Below, one piece after another: positions 1 to 5,601 of a DNA stretch of 41,508 bases. Position numbers and translations under genes: made by a program. Location: IMG/VR virus record IMGVR_UViG_3300036886_000032, positions 1-41,508 of that record; one strand, written 5' to 3'. The notes under the pieces were generated by a model. The model saw only the letters and a program-made list of their open reading frames with translations, was not told the origin of the DNA and searched no databases. Numbering within the stretch: the stretch's first letter is position 1; each line of letters starts with the position of its first letter. Origin of the DNA: a virus.

Positions 1-98
1 AACGCTCTGGTTTCTGGCAACGCTCTGGTTTCTGGCAACGCTCGGGTTTCTGGCGACGCTCTGGTTTCTGGCAACGCTCTGGTTTCTGGCAACGCTTG
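1..98. repeat. Terminal overlap, left copy
   Basis: Bases 1-98 (five full repeat units plus AACGCTTG) are identical to 41411-41508. The order of unit variants (NAL, NAL, NAR, DAL, NAL, NAW) matches only in this register. Joining 41508 to 99 preserves the reading frame. This is the signature of a circularly assembled or circularly permuted genome with a unit length of 41,410 bp. Confidence 0.85.
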
Positions 99-252
99 GG
101 TTTCTGGCGACGCTCGGGTTTCTGGCGACGCTCGGGTTTCTGGCAACGCTCGGGTTTCTGGCGACGCTCTGGTTTCTGGCAACGCTCTGGTTTCTGGCAA
201 CGCTCGGGTTTCTGGCGACGCTCTGGTTTCTGGCGACGCTCTGGTTTCTGGC
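1..252 (+). repeat. Tandem 18-bp repeat array, 14 units
   Basis: Fourteen consecutive 18-bp units vary only at the first base (A/G, giving Asn or Asp) and at codon 3 (CTG, CGG or TGG, giving Leu, Arg or Trp). The remaining bases are invariant, which points to recent unit duplication or gene conversion. The array continues from 41339-41508. Confidence 0.95.
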
Positions 253-483
253 GACGCTTGCTTAGAACTTAAAGCGTCTTTTACTCTCGGTTGGTTTATC
301 GGCGGTGATGACAGCGGAAAAATAACCGAAATAACAGATAAGACCGGCTCAACTTACTGGAAGAATCAGTATGTCTTGGGAGATTATAAGATTGAACCCA
401 TTGAAGATGAAAAGAAAAGTTTAAGTGGTAAAACTGTCAAAGTAGAATTAGATGGTGTTAGTTATGAAGCTGTAATTAAATAA
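1..483 (+). CDS. Hexapeptide-repeat (beta-helix-like) phage protein, 3' part
   Basis: This is the 3' part of the gene that starts at 41195; reading is in frame from base 1. It opens with 14 hexapeptides of the form (N/D)-A-(L/R/W)-V-S-G (bases 1-252), followed by a non-repetitive tail of about 76 residues ending in LDGVSYEAVIK. When the 98-base terminal overlap is collapsed, 41195-41508 plus 99-483 gives 699 nt, or 232 aa with 18 full repeats. Six-residue periodicity with a conserved small residue and Val suggests a left-handed beta-helix. Phage proteins with an LGGWIEKKENL-type N-terminus followed by such repeats are common, but I know of no established function. Confidence 0.8.
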   Translation, partial: NALVSGNALVSGNARVSGDALVSGNALVSGNAWVSGDARVSGDARVSGNARVSGDALVSGNALVSGNARVSGDALVSGDALVSGDACLELKASFTLGWFIGGDDSGKITEITDKTGSTYWKNQYVLGDYKIEPIEDEKKSLSGKTVKVELDGVSYEAVIK

Positions 484-536
484 CCTCCTCCCCTGCTCCT
501 GATAATTTATCGAGGTCGGGATAGGGGGACAATAAT

Positions 537-695
537 ATGATACCAATAACTTGTGAAACAATTTGTCAAAAGTGCGGTGGATACTTAATAGCCCCAACCG
601 CCTGGGGTGGAACCTGCCAACCGAAAATGTGTGATTGTCCAATAAATTTACATTATAAATATTGTCCTCATTGTGGACAAAAATTAAATAATTAG
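537..695 (+). CDS. Small cysteine-rich zinc-ribbon-like protein (52 aa)
   Basis: The ORF starts MIPITCETICQKCGG and ends YCPHCGQKLNN. Eight Cys lie in CxxxCxxC, CxxxxCxC and CxxC arrangements, typical of one or two small zinc ribbons. A G-rich stretch 8-13 nt upstream could act as a weak ribosome site. The preceding 50 nt contain a hairpin-prone segment (CCCCT pairing with AGGGG) after the stop of the repeat gene. The role is unknown; nucleic-acid binding or protein-partner adaptation is plausible. Confidence 0.6.
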   Translation: MIPITCETICQKCGGYLIAPTAWGGTCQPKMCDCPINLHYKYCPHCGQKLNN

Positions 696-704
696 TCCTT
701 TGTC

Positions 705-1080
705 TCCTGCGGTGAGGGCCCCGGCTCTCTTTCGGTCAGGCCATTGGCCGTCAATTTAAGAATCGCCGACACGCTTCTTGGTGTCTAAAATAAGCGTATG
801 CTGACAAGACTTATTACCATAGCGAACCAGAAGGCATTCGGACGAGCAAAACTGATGACCGCAGGCGACAGAGGATTAACTTACGAATATGTGAGGTTCG
901 GTCGCCTCCTTACTCGATATTAATCCTTGCTGGGTCAGACTTGCTACGAGTATCCAGTCGGGTTTCGCCATTATCCGTTAAATATCAAATGGCAATAAGA
1001 CCGCCCTCGCTTCTCACTTCTGGTCCGGGGTGTCCCCGGACGAGTTAAAACGATAGAGCAATATCGGGGAAGCGAGGTGA
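705..1080 (+). ncRNA. Candidate large structured RNA with possible pseudoknots
   Basis: This 410-base gene-free stretch (696-1105) has no credible ORF and many perfect inverted repeats. Helices seen: 714-719/724-729, 733-738/745-750, 768-772/781-785, 789-794/810-815, 863-869/901-907, 872-879/920-927, 911-916/947-952, 961-965/998-1002, 967-972/988-993, 1005-1013/1069-1077, 1023-1030/1034-1041 and 1051-1055/1062-1066. The 863/901 and 872/920 helices interleave and so would form a pseudoknot, with loop lengths of 2, 21 and 12 nt. The last three helices form a three-way junction. It is GC-richer than its flanks. I do not recognise a known class; its size and phage context recall large phage RNAs such as GOLLD and ROOL, but no motif match is claimed. 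Confidence 0.55.
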
Positions 1081-1105
1081 GATTATTTATTAAATATTAA
1101 TATAT

Positions 1106-1216
1106 ATGCGTGATGCTATGGCCGAAGCGAGAAAATATAAAAGATGGAAATACTACTCTTTTATCAGCAAGATAAGATTAGAGTGGGAAATCTTTATATA
1201 TAAATTAAAACATTAA
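1106..1216 (+). CDS. Small basic protein (36 aa), unknown
   Basis: The ORF reads MRDAMAEARKYKRWKYYS to IFIYKLKH. Its start has the local ATATG context, and its stop is one base before the next ATG. It is rich in Lys, Arg and aromatic residues. Function unknown. Reality is inferred from the tight spacing to the downstream variable-protein gene; it may serve for translational coupling. Confidence 0.4.
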   Translation: MRDAMAEARKYKRWKYYSFISKIRLEWEIFIYKLKH

Positions 1217-1217
1217 T

Positions 1218-1724
1218 ATGCGTATCAACAACACAAACAAACCAACGAGAGAAGAAATTGATAGAGTTATTGATTTTTTAATCAAGTCTGGAGAAGCGGT
1301 TAAAAAACAAAAGCCCGACAACTCTAATATTTTTAATTCGGACGACGAACCAATAATCCCTGAGGGATATAATTGGACTATTAAAAAACATAAAAAGAAC
1401 GGTGAGGTTAATTTGTCTAAAATTGTTCTTTATTTGGATATTGAACAAAAAAACGGTTATGTAAAAGGAAATAAATTAATAATAAAGTTAAAGGGAAAGA
1501 AAGTCCTAAATGCCAATGTTTTGGATTATTTATTGGCTCACCCCGAACTTATTCCGAAGAAATGGAAGGGTAAATACATTTTCTTCTGGGGCACGATTTA
1601 TCGCGGCTCCGGTGACAACCTCTACGTTCGTTGCCTCGGCTGGGATGGTTCCGGGTGGGGCTGGAACGACGGCTGGCTTGGTGGCGATTTCGGTTCCGAT
1701 GGTCCTGCCGCTCTCGCAAGTTGA
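1218..1724 (+). CDS. DGR-type variable protein with C-type-lectin-like C-terminus (168 aa)
   Basis: The N-terminal ~125 residues are AT-rich, Lys/Asn-rich sequence beginning MRINNTNKPTREEIDRVIDF. The C-terminus (from IFFWGTIYR, about residue 120) switches to GC-rich codons and follows the pattern of target proteins of diversity-generating retroelements: LYVR, then alternating W with Gly/Ser/Asp/Asn, ending PAALAS. Nearly all Gly/Ser/Asp/Asn/Cys codons in the tail end in C or T, as expected when AAC or AAT template codons are mutated at their adenines. No reverse transcriptase or template repeat was found in the window, so this would be an orphan target. Such domains display variable ligand-binding surfaces. 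Confidence 0.75.
   Translation: MRINNTNKPTREEIDRVIDFLIKSGEAVKKQKPDNSNIFNSDDEPIIPEGYNWTIKKHKKNGEVNLSKIVLYLDIEQKNGYVKGNKLIIKLKGKKVLNANVLDYLLAHPELIPKKWKGKYIFFWGTIYRGSGDNLYVRCLGWDGSGWGWNDGWLGGDFGSDGPAALAS
1605..1724 (+). other. Putative DGR variable region (VR)
   Basis: The VR spans residue ~130 to the stop. Candidate variable codons include GGC, TCC, GGT, GAC and AAC at 1605-1619 and TGC, GGC, GAT, GGT and TCC further on; fixed codons are Trp, Leu, Phe, Tyr, Pro and the terminal Ala-Ala-Leu-Ala-Ser. One GGG before Trp fits an AGG (Arg) template codon. The 3' end (GCTCTCGCAAGTTGA) is the expected place of an initiation-of-mutagenic-homing sequence. The region is markedly GC-richer than the first 350 nt of its own gene. 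Confidence 0.65.
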
Positions 1725-1794
1725 ACTTTGAATTTAGACCTTTTGTCCTTTGCCCTTAGTCTTTAGTTCTTAGAAACTTTGATAATTATTAACC

Positions 1795-1811
1795 CCCAAC
1801 CAATAGTTGGG
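1795..1811 (+). other. Hairpin downstream of the variable region
   Basis: CCCAAC-CAATA-GTTGGG forms a perfect 6-bp stem with a 5-nt loop, about 70 nt after the VR stop and 9 nt before the next start. Some DGRs use a small hairpin just 3' of the VR for homing; here the distance is longer than in the well-studied example, so the link is only suggestive. It could also influence initiation of the next gene. Confidence 0.35.
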
Positions 1812-1820
1812 AAGAAAAAT

Positions 1821-2159
1821 ATGCCCCAAGACAATTTAGAAACAATAATGGAGGAGTTTGATAAAAAGTTTTTATTCAAATTAAATCAAATTGCCCTAAA
1901 ACATCTATATGTAGAATTATACGCAGACCAAGAACAATTCCTCCGTTCCTCCCTCCAAAAGGTAATTAAGGCGGATAGGGAAAGATGTTTGGGGTGTGTG
2001 CCGGAACAAGTAAAAGAAAAAAAAGCAGGAAATGTTTATACCAAAACAACTCCCTTTGGCAACGGGCAAACAATAAGTAACACGATTTCTGATGATTATG
2101 TTAATGGATATAATTTTTGTTGCCAACAAACCATTGACGCTATTAATAATTCAAAATAG
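1821..2159 (+). CDS. Hypothetical protein (112 aa)
   Basis: I chose the internal ATG at 1821 (MPQDNLETIMEEFDKKF) over the longer frame because it has the ATATG context and a G-rich GGGAAG 6-11 nt upstream, and because the extra 14 residues would overlie the 1795-1811 hairpin. The protein has a charged N-terminal helix, RERCLGCVPEQ with a CxxC, and a C-terminal NFCCQQTIDAINNSK. A loose Cys set could bind metal. Function unknown. Confidence 0.6.
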   Translation: MPQDNLETIMEEFDKKFLFKLNQIALKHLYVELYADQEQFLRSSLQKVIKADRERCLGCVPEQVKEKKAGNVYTKTTPFGNGQTISNTISDDYVNGYNFCCQQTIDAINNSK

Positions 2160-2161
2160 AT

Positions 2162-2290
2162 ATGACGCAAGAACAAGAAGATAGAATAATAAAAGAGATA
2201 AAAAATAATAAAAGTGGCGATTGGGGTTGTATAAAATTTATAATAATCTGGATGGCGTTTGTGCTTTTTATTAATTTTTTAAATAACTAA
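2162..2290 (+). CDS. Small single-pass membrane protein (42 aa)
   Basis: The ORF has a charged N-terminus (MTQEQEDRIIKEIKNNK) followed by one hydrophobic segment (IKFIIIWMAFVLFINFL) and a very short tail. The ATATG-type start lies 2 nt after the preceding stop. It looks like a small inner-membrane anchored phage peptide; function unknown. Confidence 0.5.
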   Translation: MTQEQEDRIIKEIKNNKSGDWGCIKFIIIWMAFVLFINFLNN

Positions 2291-2360
2291 TATGCCAAAA
2301 GACACAACAGACCAACAACTAAGCGAGATTATTATTAAGGCTTGTCCTGAAAAGATATGA
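2291..2360 (+). repeat. 70-bp direct repeat, copy 1
   Basis: This copy matches 2941-3010 at 68 of 70 positions (differences at the 14th and 18th bases). Each copy spans a whole 22-codon ORF and ends on the ATGA overlap with the next gene. The two copies bracket the methyltransferase gene. Confidence 0.9.
2292..2360 (+). CDS. 22-aa micro-ORF overlapping the methyltransferase start, copy 1
   Basis: The peptide starts MPKDTTDQQLSE and ends EIIIKACPEKI. Its TGA stop (2358-2360) overlaps the ATG (2357-2359) of the methyltransferase as ATGA. A near-identical second copy lies before the 3007 gene. The arrangement is typical of translational coupling, in which ribosomes terminating here re-initiate on the next gene. 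This would suit a phage whose genes mostly lack Shine-Dalgarno sites. Confidence 0.5.
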   Translation: MPKDTTDQQLSEIIIKACPEKI

Positions 2361-2911
2361 ATAAAAAAATAGCACAACTTTATAAAGGAAAATTTGAAGA
2401 ATTGGATATTATATTCTCAAGGGTTTGGGCAATGCCATCGGCCTGGACATTTACTATTCATCCGATTAAAACTTTATTAGAGAAATATGTTGAAGACGGA
2501 GTTGGCTGGGTTGACCCGTTTGCTGGTGATAACAGCCCAGCGGAGATTACTAACGACCACAATCCAATAAGAAAAGCGAAATCTCATATAGAAGCAATCG
2601 CCTTTTGCCAAGGATTAAACGGCCGTTATAATGGTGTTTTGTTTGACCCTCCTTATTCCTTTACCCAAGTTAAAGAACATTATACTAATTTAGGACAGCC
2701 CGTCACGAAAGAAAATACTTCAATGAAGTTTTATGAAGGAGTGAAAACTGCTATGTGCGAAAAAATAAAGCCAGGTGGATATGCCATTTCTTTCGGTTGG
2801 AATACTAATGGCTTTGGGAAAGAAAGAGGATTTCAAATTGTAGAAATAATGGCCGTAGCTCACGGAGGTTCTAAAAATGATACCTTTGTGACGGTGGAGG
2901 TTAAACTCTAA
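2357..2911 (+). CDS. Small DNA methyltransferase (184 aa), probably adenine-specific
   Basis: A SAM-binding motif I-like segment DPFAGDNSPAEITNDHNP lies near residues 52-70. The catalytic motif IV is FDPPYS near residue 96, of the DPPY type found in N6-adenine (or N4-cytosine) methyltransferases. At 184 aa it is short and lacks an evident target-recognition domain, as is common for solitary phage methylases. It probably modifies phage DNA against restriction or acts in regulation. The start overlaps the upstream micro-ORF by ATGA. Confidence 0.75.
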   Translation: MNKKIAQLYKGKFEELDIIFSRVWAMPSAWTFTIHPIKTLLEKYVEDGVGWVDPFAGDNSPAEITNDHNPIRKAKSHIEAIAFCQGLNGRYNGVLFDPPYSFTQVKEHYTNLGQPVTKENTSMKFYEGVKTAMCEKIKPGGYAISFGWNTNGFGKERGFQIVEIMAVAHGGSKNDTFVTVEVKL

Positions 2912-2940
2912 TCCTCCCAATCCCAAAAAATCTTAAATAA

Positions 2941-3010
2941 TATGCCAAAAGACCCAATAGACCAACAACTAAGCGAGATTATTATTAAGGCTTGTCCTGA
3001 AAAGATATGA
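2941..3010 (+). repeat. 70-bp direct repeat, copy 2
   Basis: Second copy of the 2291-2360 repeat. The 650-bp period means that the unit [micro-ORF + following gene start] has been duplicated, or that a methyltransferase cassette was inserted beside an existing copy. Both substitutions change amino acids (Thr to Pro, Thr to Ile). Confidence 0.9.
2942..3010 (+). CDS. 22-aa micro-ORF overlapping the next gene start, copy 2
   Basis: The peptide starts MPKDPIDQQLSE and ends EIIIKACPEKI. Its TGA at 3008-3010 overlaps the ATG at 3007. The frame and the last 16 residues are kept relative to copy 1, so the peptide, or its role in coupling, seems to be under some constraint. Confidence 0.5.
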   Translation: MPKDPIDQQLSEIIIKACPEKI

Positions 3011-3273
3011 CTGAAATTACAAAAGCAAAAGAATATCTTGGTTCACACAAGGAAAGAGGAACTTGGGTTGCTTGGCAAAGGTTAGATTGGGATTGGTGGG
3101 TTGTAACCAAGAATGGGTTTAACCCTATACCTTTTTTTGAGGAGGGTTGCGGAGTAATAACAAAAAAGTTTTTGAAAACAAAATGGCTGTTAGGAAGAAA
3201 AAAGAAGATACAAGCTTATTCTGATTTTATTGAGTATAGAATTTATCCCAAGAAACAAAGGAGTGGTTATTAA
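3007..3273 (+). CDS. Hypothetical Trp-rich basic protein (88 aa)
   Basis: It starts MTEITKAKEYLGSHKERG and includes WVAWQRLDWDWWVVTKNG, followed by a Lys-rich C-terminal half. No family is recognised. It is the second gene preceded by the duplicated micro-ORF, so its translation is probably coupled in the same manner as that of the methyltransferase. Confidence 0.55.
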   Translation: MTEITKAKEYLGSHKERGTWVAWQRLDWDWWVVTKNGFNPIPFFEEGCGVITKKFLKTKWLLGRKKKIQAYSDFIEYRIYPKKQRSGY

Positions 3274-3288
3274 GTAAATTAAAGTGAT

Positions 3289-3567
3289 ATGAATTTAAAA
3301 CCAATGACTTATAAAAGGGTCTTAATAACTTGGATTGACAGCACAATGAGAAAGACTGTGTGGTGGACATATCAAGCGTTGGAACAAGATATTAACGAAT
3401 CAGAAAAAGGTGAGTATTTCTACTCCGTTGGTTATCTTTTTAAAGAAACTAAGTTAAATTATTATATAGCCAATTCAATTCACTTTGAAGATAAAAAGGC
3501 AGTTTCTTTCGGTTCAATATTCTCAATTCCTAAGGGGTGTGTCTTAAAAATAGAAAACTTAAAATAA
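3289..3567 (+). CDS. Hypothetical small phage protein (92 aa)
   Basis: It starts MNLKPMTYKRVLITWIDS and ends FSIPKGCVLKIENLK. The pattern (strand with W-x-D, 'GYLFKET' in the middle, closing IPKGCVxKIxxL) is that of small beta-rich phage proteins often seen in early clusters, of unknown role. ATATG start context. Confidence 0.55.
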   Translation: MNLKPMTYKRVLITWIDSTMRKTVWWTYQALEQDINESEKGEYFYSVGYLFKETKLNYYIANSIHFEDKKAVSFGSIFSIPKGCVLKIENLK

Positions 3568-3603
3568 CCCCCTCATCTTATTAGGGGATAATATAAAGGG
3601 ATA

Positions 3604-3735
3604 TGTCCAGTTTCGTTCGTCTTATTGGAAAAGGCTTATATTAAGAATGGCACGGGGTCTAATCTTGAACCCTGGATTAAAACCTCATCTATTGATATTG
3701 ACAAGCAATTGAATAACATTGACAAGCGTTTCTAA
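3604..3735 (+). pseudogene. Possible frameshifted small ORF
   Basis: An ATATG start at 3604 opens only 13 codons (MSSFVRLIGKGLY) before a stop. The +1 frame continues with protein-like sequence (EKAYIKNGTGSNLEPW, then KTSSIDIDKQLNNIDKRF) to a TAA at 3733-3735. One base inserted near 3625-3635 would explain this. A decayed gene, a sequencing indel or programmed +1 shifting are all possible; no clear shift site is seen. About 150 nt would otherwise be empty. Confidence 0.3.
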
Positions 3736-3746
3736 AATGATACAAA
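3719..3746 (+). promoter_or_regulatory. Weak sigma70-like promoter candidate
   Basis: TTGACA (3719-3724), a 16-nt spacer, then TACAAA (3741-3746), about 17 nt ahead of the ATG at 3764. The -35 is perfect and the -10 poor. Confidence 0.3.
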
Positions 3747-3763
3747 TAAGTAATAAAAAAGAT

Positions 3764-3997
3764 ATGAAAAAAATCACGCTACAAATTCCCTCGGATTGGC
3801 GTTATGGCCAAACCATCTTTAACTTCTTAGAGTTTATTAGACTTGAAAAGGGAATGGGCGAAGGTGCGGAGGGGCGTATGGCTGACCCATTTCATCTTCA
3901 AGACGATGAGTTTATAGAGTATTGGAATGAGGCCTACGACTTCTTTATGGGGGTAAGAGATAAAAAACGTAAGGCTACACCCTTAAAAAAGAGATAG
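3764..3997 (+). CDS. Hypothetical protein (77 aa)
   Basis: I chose the ATG at 3764 (MKKITLQIPSDWRYGQTIFN), which has the ATATG context; the longer frame from 3719 overlaps the preceding ORF remnant and looks non-coding. An acidic middle (FHLQDDEFIEYWNEAYDFF) precedes a basic tail. It looks like a compact helical protein. Function unknown. Confidence 0.6.
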   Translation: MKKITLQIPSDWRYGQTIFNFLEFIRLEKGMGEGAEGRMADPFHLQDDEFIEYWNEAYDFFMGVRDKKRKATPLKKR

Positions 3998-4017
3998 ATA
4001 ATTAAGGCTATAACCTT

Positions 4018-4506
4018 ATGAAATATTGGTTTATAAGCGACGAACACTACGGTCACGAAAATATTATAAAGTATTGCGACAGACCGTTCAAGGATGTACA
4101 AGAAATGGATAATGAAATTATAAAAAGATGTAATTCATTAGTAAAATCGGGAGATTTTCTTGTTCACGGGGGAGACTTTACTTTAAAGAAAGATGCGGAA
4201 CAATATATCAGGAGATTAAACGGTCAACATATATTCTTGCGTGGTTCCCACGATTATTGGATGGATGGTGCATATGGTGATGATTATTTCGACCAAATAT
4301 GGGAGAAAAAAATAGACAGTATTTACGTGGTGGTCTGCCATTACAATATGCGCACCTGGCCGAGAAGTTTTCACGGTTCAATCCAATTATTCGGACACTC
4401 CCACGGCAAACTCACTCCAAGAGAAAACCAATTTGATATTTCAGTAGAAGCCAATAACTATTATCCGGTTTGTATGGATGATATTAAGAAGAAATTAGAC
4501 TTATAA
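4018..4506 (+). CDS. Calcineurin-like metallophosphoesterase (162 aa), variant GSHD motif
   Basis: The metallophosphoesterase blocks are present in order: SDEHYGHEN (D8, H10), GGDF (51-54), RGSHD (75-79), a His in VVVCHYN, and LFGHSHGK near residue 127. The usual GNH(D/E) box is GSHD here: the Asn that normally coordinates metal and phosphate is Ser, which may alter activity. Single-domain phage members of this type hydrolyse phosphomono- or diesters such as nucleotides. A second, longer paralogue lies at 5926. Confidence 0.8.
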   Translation: MKYWFISDEHYGHENIIKYCDRPFKDVQEMDNEIIKRCNSLVKSGDFLVHGGDFTLKKDAEQYIRRLNGQHIFLRGSHDYWMDGAYGDDYFDQIWEKKIDSIYVVVCHYNMRTWPRSFHGSIQLFGHSHGKLTPRENQFDISVEANNYYPVCMDDIKKKLDL

Positions 4507-4520
4507 TTAGACTTGAAAAT

Positions 4521-4595
4521 ATGAACAAAATAGAAATTGAGCGAGTATCAAACGGAAGGAATATTAAAATTGAAATAGAAACATATGAAAATTAA
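4521..4595 (+). CDS. Micro-ORF (24 aa)
   Basis: It starts MNKIEIERVSNGRN and ends EIETYEN, with a start 14 nt after the phosphoesterase stop. Its last codons overlap the next ATG at 4585 by 11 nt, again suggesting coupling. Coding status uncertain. Confidence 0.35.
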   Translation: MNKIEIERVSNGRNIKIEIETYEN

Positions 4596-4743
4596 TAAAA
4601 GAATCGAAGAGATTTACAAAAAGAGAAACGACGCTCATCTGACGCTTTTGGAAACAGATGTTGCGATAGATGACTTATTACAAATCTTAACTAAGCAAAT
4701 ACAACAATATGAGAGTGTTCAAAAAAGGAGCCACAAGAGATAA
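4585..4743 (+). CDS. Small coiled-coil protein (52 aa)
   Basis: It begins MKINKRIEEIYKKRNDAH and continues as one amphipathic helix to a basic end (VQKRSHKR). It overlaps the previous micro-ORF and, by 35 nt, the following gene at 4709. Function unknown. Confidence 0.45.
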   Translation: MKINKRIEEIYKKRNDAHLTLLETDVAIDDLLQILTKQIQQYESVQKRSHKR

Positions 4744-5038
4744 CGACCAAGATAAGATAGACCCAGAGGGGTTTCTATCACCTATCGTTTTAGAGTCATT
4801 CTGCGAGTATATGATGAAGCATCGTAAAACCGCAGACGGCGTGCGTGATAGCGATAACTGGCAACACCTGTTCGGGGAGAAGCACTTAGATGTTTGTATG
4901 AAGTCTTTGAGCCGCCATTACCTTGACCTTTGGAAGTTCCATAGGGGCTACAAAGGCCGGGACACTATCCTTGACGCTTGTAATGGCATTCTATTCAACA
5001 CAATGGCTTATATGTTTAAGATATTAAAGGATAAATGA
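4709..5038 (+). CDS. dATP/dGTP diphosphohydrolase-like (DUF5664-type) protein (109 aa)
   Basis: The pattern DxxKIDPEGFLSP, then DNWQ, then LSRHYLDLWKFHRG, then DACNGILFNTMAYM resembles small helical phage proteins annotated as dATP/dGTP diphosphohydrolase N-terminal or DUF5664. These are all-alpha, with conserved Asn-Trp, Arg-His and Ala-Cys-Asn positions, and are thought to act in nucleotide metabolism. Neighbouring phosphoesterase and deoxyribosyltransferase-like genes fit. Family assignment is from memory of the pattern. Confidence 0.5.
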   Translation: MRVFKKGATRDNDQDKIDPEGFLSPIVLESFCEYMMKHRKTADGVRDSDNWQHLFGEKHLDVCMKSLSRHYLDLWKFHRGYKGRDTILDACNGILFNTMAYMFKILKDK

Positions 5039-5039
5039 T

Positions 5040-5288
5040 ATGAACAAAATTATTAGAAGGTTGATTAAATGGGCTTTTAGAAACAGAATACAACAATATT
5101 CTATCCAGCAATTTATTAGTAATGAAATGATGGAATATTCAGGAAGAACTAATAATGAAAATCTTTTTTTAGGGAATATGACAAATAAATTAGCGCAAGA
5201 AATGTTATTAAAAGATTTTGTGGAAATAAGAAGAGAAAGGGATAAACTTGGCAGTCGGATAACGATGACAATTTATTGTATAAAATAA
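5040..5288 (+). CDS. Hypothetical basic protein (82 aa)
   Basis: It starts MNKIIRRLIKWAFRNRIQ, then has QQFISNEMMEYSGRTNN and a Lys/Arg-rich helix. The upstream gene ends TGA one base before this ATG (TGATATG). No family recognised; the basic helical start suggests nucleic-acid or membrane contact. Confidence 0.55.
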   Translation: MNKIIRRLIKWAFRNRIQQYSIQQFISNEMMEYSGRTNNENLFLGNMTNKLAQEMLLKDFVEIRRERDKLGSRITMTIYCIK

Positions 5289-5289
5289 T

Positions 5290-5592
5290 ATGCTAGCCTA
5301 CATCTCCGGCCCGTATCGGGCTAAGACGCCTAACGAAGTCTATGACAACATAGAGCGTGCCAGACAGGTGGCTATTAAGTATTGGAAGAAAGGCTATACC
5401 GTAATCTGCCCTCACGCCAACTCCTTTATGATGGATGGAATTATTCCCACTAATGACTGGATAAAAAGAGATTGCGAGATAGTTTGTTGGATGGATGTCG
5501 TGGTTATGATGAAAGGGTGGAAGAACTCTGTCGGGGCTAAGAAAGAACACGCTGTCGCCTTAAAACAACGCATTAAGATAATTTATGAATAA
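5290..5592 (+). CDS. DUF4406 / nucleoside 2-deoxyribosyltransferase-like protein (100 aa)
   Basis: It opens MLAYISGPYRAKTPNEVYDN, followed by ARQVAIKYWKKGYTVICPHA, then DWIKRDCEIVCWMDVVVMM and SVGAKKEHAVA. This is the Rossmann-like layout of DUF4406 proteins, related to nucleoside 2-deoxyribosyltransferases (nucleotide-binding 'SGPY', a later Asp, and a Glu near the C-terminus). It probably acts in base or nucleotide exchange. The ATATG start follows the previous stop by 1 nt. Confidence 0.7.
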   Translation: MLAYISGPYRAKTPNEVYDNIERARQVAIKYWKKGYTVICPHANSFMMDGIIPTNDWIKRDCEIVCWMDVVVMMKGWKNSVGAKKEHAVALKQRIKIIYE

Positions 5593-5601
5593 ATAAATAA
5601 T

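Noticed and set aside
1-252. Tandem repeats at the contig ends as a CRISPR array
   Set aside because: Units are contiguous 18-mers without spacers and are in frame, encoding a hexapeptide repeat.
852-858. CTGATGA as a hammerhead ribozyme core
   Set aside because: No matching GAAA segment with flanking stems follows; the heptamer alone is expected by chance.
863-930. tRNA, tmRNA or RNase P in the structured region
   Set aside because: GGTTCG at 895-900 is not in a 5-bp/7-nt T-arm, there is no acceptor stem or CCA, and no RNase P or tmRNA conserved blocks are visible.
700-1090. Group I or group II intron
   Set aside because: No P7-type or domain V consensus, no homing endonuclease or maturase, and flanking ORFs are not two halves of one gene.
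700-1100. DGR template repeat inside the structured RNA region
   Set aside because: No stretch there resembles the variable region at 1605-1724 even when A-to-N changes are allowed.
1510-1731. Alternative-frame ORF across the variable region
   Set aside because: It is a low-complexity Val/Thr/Ala shadow; the 1218 frame carries the DGR-type pattern and a good start.
5293-5550. Antisense ORF across the DUF4406-like gene
   Set aside because: The plus strand has a clear family match; the minus frame is a shadow.
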